This document shows positions 50,701 through 62,700 of a stretch of 64,000 nucleotides of DNA, one piece after another. The DNA is taken from the NCBI RefSeq assembly GCF_018691265.1, contig NW_024881316.1, positions 11,282,819 through 11,346,818 of the forward strand. Direction: 5' to 3'. The translations under genes and the position numbers were made by a program. The first letter of the stretch is position 1. Each line of letters begins with the position of its first letter. The notes below the pieces were generated by a model, which was given only the letters and a program-made list of their open reading frames with translations, had not been told where the DNA came from and searched no databases. The DNA is from Tyto alba. Lineage: Eukaryota; Chordata; Aves; Strigiformes; Tytonidae.

Positions 50701-53700
50701 GAGCACCAAACAAATAATGAAATAGGGGTTATTTGGTTGTCACTGAAGTGTTTTTTAAGGAGGGGTAAAGGAATCTGAGTGACAAACTCAAAACAACTGG
50801 CTAGGAAAGTGAACTTCGTAGTGACAGCTGTTAGCTAGAAAGACATACAAAGATCATTGTTAGACGTAAACCGCACTCAGAAACTGCTTTAAGTCATAAG
50901 AGAGAGTAATTGGAAGTGGAAGGGAGCACAAGATGCATCATTAATATGAAAATGTGATCATTTCTTTTTTTTTTTTTTAATTTTTTAATTATGCACCTCA
51001 CTTAAGATGTAAAACTCCACACTGGAGACAATATAAACTAGTGGGTTCTGGAGACAGACAGGTTAAGGAGGTGTTCTGTTTCTAAGCCAAAGGAACCTTA
51101 AAGTTTGGTGATGTAAAACATGGGAATGTAACAAGGGTGACGAGGTTCTGAAGTGAAAATGGAGGTATTTTGTTTGATGGGCAGCTCACAGATTATGTGA
51201 AACTGAAGAACATCGAGGTTTCATTTCACTTCATGGCTTTGCCTTCAAGACCTAGGAGTAACAATTTTTGGAAAAGTACATTATTTTTCCTAAAGAGATG
51301 CAAAATTCCATTGCCATAGATTCCATCTGTTACATTTTTGAAGTCTTGTCTGTCTTCAGAGGTCTTAATTCTGCTTGCAGTGACTTACTGGCACAGTATC
51401 TGTGGTGTGTGTTAAAAGCTAATCCTTATCAATCTTGGAGTGTTTTCTGATATGCACCAATTCTATTCCTTAGACAGATAAAAGTCAAAGTAATCACTTT
51501 CAACATTTGTTCCAAATACTGAAGCTCATGGGTTATGACTGGGCAGAAAGGTATGTATTTATTAATCTTAATTATATACCTTTTTTTTTTTTTTAAAAAA
51601 AAAAGAATGGGTAATATGTGTGTTGGAATTTAAGTGGAGTGCTATTTTGAAGAGAATCTCCTGATTGTGTCCGCCTACCACCATGCTGTAGCATGCATCA
51701 TGTAGGCATTTTGGATGAAACTAAGTTACAAGATGTGCAGCTGGTGTGCAACTAATGAACTCCAGAGTGCAAGCAGACACTTGGCCCATAGGACCCAGCT
51801 AATGCTAGTCCAGTAAATAGGGAAAAATAAGAGAACAAACCCTCAGAATTGTGTGCAATGGGGGCCTTGGGTCCTCGACACCACCCTTTTAATTCTGTAC
51901 ATCTGCTGCGGCTGGTCTATTTGCAAATGGAGATATCAGCATGTTCAGGATGTGAAAAACAGCCCTGTCTATCATTTAACAGGTCTTTCATAACTGCTTG
52001 AGGTGAAAAAGAGCAGCAGTTTTTCAGAGACTTCTGGAATACTATGTGATCACATATTAAGTGATTACTTCATGAAGTATGATATTATAGCAGAAATTTT
52101 AATCTGAGTTTGTATCATGCTTCAGGCTTGAAATGTCTGTTGCAGAGAAATGTATCACCACTGTTATTCATTGTAATTATCAGTCTTGGTAGCAATCTGA
52201 GCAAAGGCCAATAATGGATCTGCAGTGTAAATCATATTCCTCTCTGACAGACTGCATGTCTTTTGTGGTTCAATATGGGATTTTAGCCTTCAGAAATATT
52301 AGTCTGCCTCCTTTCACAGTGCTTAACGTTGCACTAAGCACGTGGTGCTTAGTTGCCAGCTGGAGTGCAACCATGACAGTCCTTAGGTTACGGATCCAGG
52401 ATAATGTTGGGGATTACTGTGAGCAGAAGCAATTAATGTTTTATTATTACCAATGATTAATTACACTTTGAGTTTAACGTGGCCACAATAGAATTATTAT
52501 GACTCCCTTTCTAATCTTATTAACAGATCTGTGTTGCCACAGTAATTTGATCTGTCTACATCTTGCCTCTCCTCAATTTATTGCAATTTATTGCATTGAG
52601 TCCTCTGTACTAAAGCTAGTAGCAAGAGAGGTTCCCACGAGCACGCAAATGACCAGGTTATCATAATTCTGATCATAATTTTCCCATTACATAATAAGTA
52701 TGGAGCTTTGGTTGCTGAAATGAGAGTTACTGACTATATCACCAAGCTTCCCACATTGGAGCTCTATTTATTCAGCTGTTATTGCTGTTTCCTGGTAAGA
52801 ATCCAGCTCTGAACAAACACTGCAAACATTTCTCTTGATTAAAATGTAATTTTAGGTCCTGCTGCTTTTCAACACAGGTGCCAGCATGTGTCTTTTGGTC
52901 GAGTTCAAGGGATGAAGACTCGGAGAGGAGAAGTAATTTTCCTGGAAGATGTTTTAAATGAAGTTCGCGCGAGGATGTTACAAAACATGGCTTCCACAAA
53001 AAGTTAGCTATTTCAGGTCTTATTAATTTGTTTTGATGTTCTGTGTTGATCAAAAACATTTCATCTTTTCTGTCCTTCACTTTTCCCTGCATCAGACTAA
53101 TCACAGTGATATGCCCTGATCTGTGAATTTTTGTATCTCCCATAATACCAACAATGTTAAAATAATCCTTCACAATTCTGTGAACTTCCCTAAACTACAG
53201 ATTTGCAAATTTTAACATTCAGTGAAATTATTTCGTTGTACTTTTGCACTGGGAAGGAAGCACCTGCCTTTGGGGGACAAGAGTTGCTTTTTTCTAGAGG
53301 AACAAACTGGTCAATAGTGGGGTTGGGGCTGGAGTTTAGGGAACAGTCAGACTTCATGCGAAGGATTTGTAGCTCTGACCATTTTCTGTGTCAAGATTGA
53401 CTGTAACTTGTCTGCAGCTACTGCCTTGTCATCCTCCCAGCCTCAGGACTGTTTCCGGAGTCCCCAGGAGGTCACTGCCCTGCAGCAGAGGGGATGTTTG
53501 CCTGCATCTCAGGCTGTGGCTCTAGAGCTGTTTCCTCTTGATGCAGTAGAGATTCGAGCAGTTCCCGGTGAAATGCTGCCCCCTCTTGTGCTTTCTGTAG
53601 TTAGGTGCTGAACTGAATCAATCAACTGATCAGGTTAAGTAGTGCACATCTTCCTTGCTCCACCGCCTCGGCTTTTTAAATCCAGATAATTTTGCTTGTA

Positions 53701-56700
53701 GGGTGGACAAGGAGAAGAGGGGGCAGGCAGAATGATAGAAGGGTGACCCTCAATTCAAACCAGTTTTACTGCAGAGAGGAATGGAGCTTAGAGCTTCAGT
53801 TTAAAGGTTAGAATCATAACTGAGCGCAAAGCAAACTTACTTTTGTGCTGGACTGAACTGACACGGAGAGGTACACACCAGTGTTCCATTGCACAAGCAG
53901 TAGGCAGAAGAACAGCTAAAAGTAGTAATGTGTTCAGATGTCGCTGCAGCGGTATCTACAGCTTATCCATTAGATCCTGAATCTTGTCTGTGCTTGTAGA
54001 AGCTTTCCCCCCTTATATTTGAATTCCTCTCTTACTTCCCCTTCCCTAAATTAGAAATCGTAAATCCCTGACTCGTAGCAGTGTCTTCAATGTTTGAAAA
54101 GTGTTTGGATACACAGCGAAAGATATTACAAACTTGTGTGTGGCATCAAAATGCCTGACTGTCATTGGAAAGATTCTGGGAGCTGGGCATCTAACAGCCT
54201 ATGCTGGCTTTAAAAATCATGCCTGTGGGGAGCTGGAGCTGGTTAGTTAAATACCTCTGTAGAAACTCTTTCCTTGCTATTAGCTGTACGCAGTTCTTCT
54301 GCTATTTAAGTCTCCATTACTGACATCCTTTTTCTTTCTGCTCATCTCGGTGAATCCTGCTGTCCACATAAATCCTCTGTATAATGCCTATTTCCTTTGC
54401 TGCTTTACTTTCTCTGAGATAGCTTTGTATGTGTCTCATCAAGCATCTAAACAAAAGCCTGAATTCTGAGACAGCTATTCTGTTTTGAAACAAATCTCAG
54501 TTATGAAATGTAATACCGTAACCTAAACATATTTGTCTTTGTGAATGAAAAGCCACTCTGAGTGTTCTCAGGGTTATGAACTATCCCCACGCTTTTCAAG
54601 CTTAGTCCTTGCTGAATTTTATAAATAGCAAAGGTATGAGTAGCATCAACTACTCAAAGTTGTCTCAGTTGGCTTTGCTGACCTGGCAAGAAGAAATAGC
54701 AAAGCAAAAGTCATAAATCTAAGTGTACTAAAACTGTACTGCAAAACTGTTTCAGTTGAAGCGTTGCCTTAAGATGAACTCTGCAAATTTAATAGATTAC
54801 ATATACCTTACTAAAAAAATGCACTTGGCTGTTGCTAAAGTGGAACAGATTTGCCTTGTAAAAGACTATGACAAGAATCCTCCTTTTTCTCCAGTAGAGG
54901 CAGACAGGAAGAGGACACCCTGATAGAGCACACTGTGATCCAAATTTAAAAATAGGAAGTGCTATGTATGTCAAAAGCATCACCTTTTTTACTAGGCAAG
55001 GTCGTGGGTCCAAACACAAGTAATTGATTTGCCAGAAGATCCAGCATCTAAAGTGCTGTTACGTAGGCAGGTTTGCTGTACTTCTGATGAACTGGAGCAC
55101 CAGCTTGGTCCTGTGAACATCCCTGTGAGACAGGGAAGAAACAGACCTTTGATGAATTTCTGTACGCAACCGCATGCTGCTTTTCTGCTGAAGAATATCA
55201 CTTGACTTGTGAAAAATCTGGAAATAGCTTTGCAGACATTTCCCTGCAGCTGTTGTGAGGACATTCTCAGGCTATTCCAGATTAATTAGGTTTTGTAATG
55301 AAAGACTTAAGTTCAGTCTGTTGAATTAAAGGAGCTTTCGAGAAGTGGTTGTCATGTCTACCCAGGGAGAAGGGCAAATCGTGCCTGACTAATCTATTAG
55401 CCTTTTATGATGGAGTGACTACACCAGTGGACAAGGGAAGAGCTAGGGATGTCATTTACCTGGACTTCTGTAAGGCCTTTGATACGGTCCCCCACAACAT
55501 TCTTGCCTCTAAGTTGGAGAGATACGGATTTAATGGATGGACTGTTAGATGGATAAGGAATTGGCTGGATGGCCTTGTCTACAGAGTTAGAAGTCTGTGG
55601 CTCAATGTCCAAGGTGGAAGCCAGTAACAAGTGGTGTCCCTCAAGGGTTTGTACTGGGACCAATACTAGTACTACTTAATATCTTCATCAGTGACATAGA
55701 CATTGGGACCGAGCGCACCCTCAGCACGTCTGCAGATGGCATCAAGCTGAGTGATGCAGTTGATTTGCTTGAAGGACAGGATGCCATCCGGAGGAACCTG
55801 GACAGGCTTGAGGAATGGGCCAAGTATAAGGTCCTGCACATGGGTCAGGGCAATCAGCAGTATTGGCAGACTGGGGAATGAGTGGATTGAGAGCAGCCCT
55901 CCAGAGAGGGACTTGGGTGGATGTCTGGCACTTGAAAAATTGGACGTGAGCTGGCAGTGGGTGCTTGCAGCCCTGAGTGCCATCTGTATCCTGGGGCTGC
56001 ATAAAAAGAAGTGTGGCCAGCAGGTCGAGGAAGGTGATTCTGCCCCTCTGCTCTGCTCTGGTGAGACCCCACCTGGAGTGCTGGGTCCAGCTCTGGGGTC
56101 CCCAGTACAATAAAGACATGGACCTGTTAAAGTGACTCCAGAGGAGGGTCACAAAAATACTCGGAGGGCTGGAACACCTCTCCCATGAAGGATGGCTGAG
56201 AGAGTTGGGGTTGTGCTGCCTGGAGAAGAGAACGTTCTAGGGAGATGTTATTGCAGCCTTTCATCAGATAGAGGGAGCTTGTAAGAAAGACTGAGAGAGA
56301 CTTTTTTTTACCGGGGCCTAGTAGTGACAGGACAAGGGACAACCATTTCAAACTGAAAAGAGTAGGTTTAGACTGGAAGGAAGAAATTTTTTACTGGCAC
56401 AGGGTGCCCAGAGAAGCTGTGGCTGCCCCCTCCCTGGAAGGGTTCAAGGCCAGGCTGGACGGGGCTGGGAGCACCCTGGGCTGGTGGAAGGTGTCCCTGC
56501 CCGTGGCAGGGGGGTTGGAGCTAGAGGATCATTAAAGGTCCCTTCCAAACCAGACCATTCTATGATTCCCTCAGTTCAGATTCTCTGAGTATAGTCAGTT
56601 CAGGTATCTACAGTAGATGGTGTGAATACTCCCTAAATGTACATCTAATGCTCCGTTAGCCATTGAAACGATTTTTCTTTGACTACTTATGCCTCCACAT

Positions 56701-59700
56701 CACTTGGAGTTTATCGGTTTTTAAACAGGATCTGAATTGTCCTGTCATTCTCTTCCTGATCTTAGAGACTGGCTGTCTGAATTGTGAAGGGGAATTCAGT
56801 GTAGTCTACTAGTCCGTTGCAATGAACCCTTCTTTCTGACCTTACAATCTGCATTATTCATACTAGGGAAAGTGAGGAAAAAGCCCATCTGAAACAGCTG
56901 TATCTCAACTTCTAAGATTTATATCCTGGACTTCTTGCTGTGTGCATCCTGACAATTTCCATATTGCTAGTTCACAGTTTTAGAAAGTGCTGTTTTACTG
57001 GCATCTCCAAACCCGAGCAAGGGAGTTGTTATGCTACTACAGACTTATGATTTCTTTTTCTCTGTTTCTCTTCAGCAACCAAAGAGATAGAAGACCCTAT
57101 GGAGACAGCAGAGAAGGTTGGTCTTGCGGCACTCATAATTCAGGTGAGTCTGAGCTGCCTCCCGAGCTGTTTGCATCTTCTGTGAAAAGTTAAAAATTGA
57201 GATGGAGAGCTGTATCTAGGTGACATTGATTTATTGTTCCAGGACTTCCGGGGCCTTCTGTCATCTGATTATCAGTTTAGCTGGGATCGAGCCCTTCAAA
57301 GTCATGGCGATACAGGCGTGTTCTTGCAGTACACCCATGCCAGGCTCCATAGGTAAGAGGAGCGTTTGTATGGAGAGGTACAGTTTGACACGTCTTTTAA
57401 CCTTATTAACCTGCTTCTTTATTAAGTAGTAGTGTTAACTCCTTCCATAAACATGACACATGCTCGCTTCCTTCAGCAGTGATCTGAATTCACAATAGGA
57501 AACACTCAGATTTCCCAGAAGAGCAAGCCAATTAAAATTAAATTTCCACAGAGCTGAGCTAGCTGTCCATGTACTTTCTCGGTTCTAGGAACAGCCTCTC
57601 TGTGCGGTTGGTGTCAGTGATGAAGAACGGTTGCCCTAGGATTAAGGAAACTGATCTAAAAAACAAAATGCCTGTACTTTTAAAATATACCAAATCCCAG
57701 AATTTATTTGGCTACCACTGTAGTTCAGGGGTTTTTTTTTTAACATTCTGGTATTTCCCACTGTCAGTAAGGTTAAAAGCAGACCCCATCCTGTTGACTC
57801 AGGTCAGTTTGAACAGTTTTATCAATTACAGTGATTTGTCAGAGCATTTTTAATGCAGACATCGATACGTATTTTCATAAGAGCATGTAAGATACTTTCT
57901 GGATCAGGCCAAAGGTCCATACCAATCTGGTATTCTGTCTGAGGCAATGATTATAGGAGGTGGTGTTCAGGGAGAGCGTGCAAGCCTGGTCCCTTTCTGG
58001 TCTATTCCTCTTGTACTCCCTTACTATCAAGGTATTGATGGTACCAGGGTACCATTACTAGGGTATTGACCACCTTCCTCCCTAGTCCTTTTAGAATCAG
58101 CTTCTGGACCTGTAGTCTATGCGTAACTCTAACCCTGTTGATACTAAATGGCTAGCACACTATATTTTTATATTATAACACTATAATTTTTGTATCTTGG
58201 GTTGAAGTCAGCTAGTCTGTCTCAATATTTCATTCAGCTTGAGCAGAAGATGCCTACCCATTTTTCTTAAAAGCACAAGTTGCTGTTTTTCTTGTTCAGC
58301 TTTGCTAACAAAAGTTTTTCATCCAACATTTGTTTTTCATTTTTACGTTTTAGTTTAGAACAGATACATGGGAATGAGAAGGTAACTGACGTTAATGTGG
58401 CGTGCTTGCAAGAGCCGGGTGCCATCTCTGTTCTTCAGCATCTTCTCAGGTTTGTCTAGTTTTCTTTCCAAATACCAGTTCCCTTAAAATAAACTTCTGA
58501 ATTTGTTGCCAGTCTGTTGAGCAGACACAGACTCTGCAATTATAAGAGGAAAATGGCTATTTCAGGCAACGGCTTGTCTGTTGGATCATACTGATTGCAG
58601 TGGTAGCGCTCACTTGAACTTTCTGTGGACTTTAGAAGCCAGGGAAAAAGCACTATTTGGAACATACTCTGTGTACATAAGGCTCTTAATTAGTTCTTGG
58701 CTTCACAAAAATATGCTAAGCTCTATATAAATATTAGCTGCAGATTTGCTTGGTCCCTCTTGCTCTGTTTCCGTCATGTGGGAAAGGGGAGAGGAAGTGC
58801 TCCTGGGTGAGGTGAGGTGGAGCATGTGCACGCACATTCAGCAGCTCCGCACCCTTCAGAGCTACTGAACATGCACAACTGATACCTGTTACAGCTGTAA
58901 CGTTCTTCATTAACTCCGTATTAAAGCTGTGCAGTTTCTGCTTTCATTATTTCATAGGTGTGTAATTAAAATACAGAGACAGGGGAGTTGTCCGTGTTGT
59001 GCAGCCTGTGGAGTTGGAAGCGATTGAGGCTTTCAGAATTTCTGGTGAGAGGTCCTACATGCCGCATTGCGCGCCGCACAGTGCCCGGGAGTTAACTCAT
59101 TTGGCCACACTAAGGCCTTCTTGAGGGCATCTGTTGAAAACTGGGACTTCCAAAGGTCGTGCCAGAGCCCCAGGTGGCTCCTTTCAGCCTGCAGCTGCAG
59201 GTTGCAGAGTCCCTACATTAACTGTAATTGCCTCAAGAGGTCTGCCTGCAGCTTATCGTATGCTGCGTGCTCTCTTGGGCAACAGCAAGACAGGCAGCAC
59301 TCTAAATAAGACCAGTAGCGTCTTATGTACCCAGTATAATTGTATTTCACAGAAAACTTGTGGGTCATTTCTTGGTTTTTACCGGATTAGTGTGTAGCTG
59401 CCTGTTGTGTGTGAAAATGGACAGGGTTAATGTATTTCAGGTCGATTTGCAGGGATCACTGCGTCCCAGACACGTGTCCATTTTCAAACAGAGGTTGTTG
59501 CACCACTGCAGGGCTCTTGTTTTTATAGAGCTTCAGGTCTGCTTATTGCAAAGGCCTTTGAGTCTGGCCAGGCACCATACGGAATCTATATGAAACATCT
59601 CCTGGGGCCTTTACTTCCAGCAGAAATTTACATTATCCATTGGACCAGGCACTCAGTGGCTAACAAACTCATGTTTAAATTATTAGAGGAGTAACAATTA

Positions 59701-62700
59701 CTGTTCAGTCCTCCGTGTGAGTTGCCATGAGTGGATTCTTCTTGAAAAGTTTCCATGATAAACACTGCTGAGTTGTCAGAAGCCCGCTAGCCATGGCTCT
59801 GCTGCTGCTGTTGTTTGAAAAGCTACCAAGAATTTGCCCTGAAAATTAGCTGGCCAGTTCTGAATACCATTGACTTTGCAGGCTAATGAATAGGAGATTG
59901 CAGGTATCATGGATATCCCTGCAAAAGCGGACTTATTTAACTGAGAAAATAATCTAACAAGTCGTCGTAGGCCAACACTGAAATGGCAGCTTCATGAGGC
60001 AACAGAGTTGGTACCAAAAGAGGGCCCCTTCATTTCACACCAACTCTGTTGCTTCCTGAAGCTTTCATTAATGGCTGTTTGATGGTGCTTGTTAAATTAA
60101 CAGTAATTTTTGTACACCCGTGTCTCTGTCTCCGTGGCGCCGGCAGCGGCTGATGTCCGCGTTGTCCCTGAGACAATGCAGAGGTTCCCCAGATCTTGTG
60201 CCTCTCGGGTCTGTTGCACAGCGACAGAGGGGCAGTGACCTTCCCTGTCAGAACCGTGGCTGCCTGAGGCACACGGGCTGAGCTGAGCTGCTGAATGCAC
60301 GTGGAAGAGATGGTTTTCGTAGCTTGACCGCCAAGGAATGGGGAGCGCTCCCTCCCTGGTGCTACAGCTCTTGGGTGACCACGGAGCCCTCCTTACCCGA
60401 GCTCCCTCCCCGGTTCTCCTGCAGCTTGCCTCTAAAGGAGGGAGATCCCAGGGAAGTTCAGCTTGGGCAGGCCGGCGGCGATGGGCCTGGGAGCTGAGCA
60501 AAGACCAGCAAGTCCGCTCCCCACTTTGAATTTGAAATCTCGTCAGCCTCAGGGGGTGTTGGGAACTTCTTGCAGGCTGTGAAGAAGAGGGTGTACACAA
60601 GCGGGCAGCAGAACACATGAAGAAAAAAACACGGATCTCCAGGAGTCCACCTGTATTACCCAGTTCAGTACTGTCTTACATAAATCAATTTTATTCCAGG
60701 ATTATGTAAACCCACTTTGTTTTTGTCTTTTCTAATGTTACAAGATTCCCTTTAGCTATGTAAAATTCTAAGCTGCACTTACTAAAGGCAACATCCTCTA
60801 AGGGACTATTTTGACTGCCTTCGTTATTTAATACATGCTTTTTGCTCCTAGGAACTTACAGTTAATGCTGAAATGTAAAACCAGACATAATGTTCCAGGA
60901 GCAAATATAGCTCTTGTGTTCTCTTTGCTATAGCCTACCGCTCTGAGCTCTGCCATCTACAGCGTTTGCATGATGAGGAACAGAAGCCATCTTCAATAAT
61001 AAGTGAACGAGGAAGAAATTACCAATCGTGTGTTAATTACATGGCTTAGGTCTGGTTCAGGCGATTATTTTTGATAATTCCACAGTTGTGGTTGTGTGTT
61101 CGTTCTGACTTAAGCAAGCCTGAGGAGCCTTATATCTAAGTACGCCTTCTTCTACCGCTTGAACACCAAACAATCTTTTTCTTCCTTCACAGGTACGATG
61201 AGGTCCTGTATAGATCTTCTCAGGATCTGCAACCCAAGCACATTGTCAGCTACCTCCTCACACTTAGGTAAGGTGTTCGCCGATCCTGGCGTCTGTCTCC
61301 GGTAAGGACAGGTCTCCCTGAGCTGGCTCTGCAGCCCTCACACCTGCACTGCTTTGAAGAGTAAAAATAGTGGGAAGATGTAAATTTGTGGGACAGTTTC
61401 TCTGGAGCAGGAAAGGTGTAAAGTAGGATAGCCAATAAAACAATAAATAGTAGAGATCAAGGTTGGAACCAAGAAGAAAGGAGACAGGAGCCTCCTCGGA
61501 AACTAACGGCTTTCAAGAAAAAATAACTACTTGGCTGTAACCCAGCGTCTGAACCCGAGATCATGCTGGACTAATAATATCTTAAAAGCAGATTTGAGCT
61601 GATAACATGCTCTCAGATCTCAAAATTTCAGGTAGGAGATTTTGTCCAAACCCCTTTTAACCACTGACGGCAGCCCACATGTTGAGAGGGACCAAACATA
61701 TTACTGCTATAAATCATCCTGCGTGTGTGACTTCCATGGAGAGGGTCCCCCGGGGATGTGTCTGACTTAACAGCACAGTGGAACACTGGAGTGGACTTGC
61801 TGGAGGAAGCTGTAGAGCCTGTGTATGGGCAAGTACAAGTTAAGGAAAATTGTATGGGGAATCATGCACCTTGAGAATGAGAGCCCAGATTCTCAAGGGT
61901 CTTTCTTTTTTCGGTGGGGGGAGTGGAGAGAGTGCTTTGGAGTTATTTTACGAGCGTTAAGCTGTTGATGGCACGACCTGACGACACGCAGGCTACAGAA
62001 AACCTGTGCTCTCCCTCAGCCAGGTGAAAGAGCCTGTCAGAAGGAAGTCTCTGGCATGCTGCAGGTGTGGCTCTTCCAGTTCTGCCGCTTTCTGTAGCCC
62101 ATAGCACTGCTCTTGTCAAGAGTCTTGCTCGTTCTCACCAGTCTCGTTTTCCATTTTAGCCATCTTGCAGCCGTGGCACATAAAACCCTTCCCGTGAAAG
62201 GCAGCGGCCCTGACCTGGCCCAGGTATGGCACAGTGGTGTTCTGTGGTGCCCTGAGGGCTGACCCAGCCGGGCTCTTCCCCAAAAATCTCTGCTCCACAG
62301 GCACAACTGCTCCAAGCCCAGTCAAATCCCTTCCCTTCTGAACTTTTAAAAAGTAAATATTTGAGCATTTGAACTTGCAGGTTAATTTCTGGGGGTTGCC
62401 TGTAGTGGTTATGTGGGAAGACAGAGAATTAGGAGGTGACTGAATTTGTCTCCTTCCTCCTGCCACCTGCCTATCCCAGGTTGTCAGTATTGCCTTTTCA
62501 ATGAAAGCACAGAGGCTGACAGCTGTTGATGTGCAGTTCCAAACAGATGCATGTTATTTTCAAGTGATCTCCCTGGCAATGTTTGACCCCTTAACTGCTC
62601 AGCAAATGAGATACTAATTACGCTGCCTTTTCTTATTTTCTGTTTCCTATTTCCTCTTTCAAAAACAGTCATGTAACCGACTGTGGTAGGAAGTCACATT

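Noticed and set aside
55349..56113. Frames of about 90-120 codons resembling a reverse transcriptase
   Set aside because: Pieces of a dead, frameshifted CR1; not a host gene.
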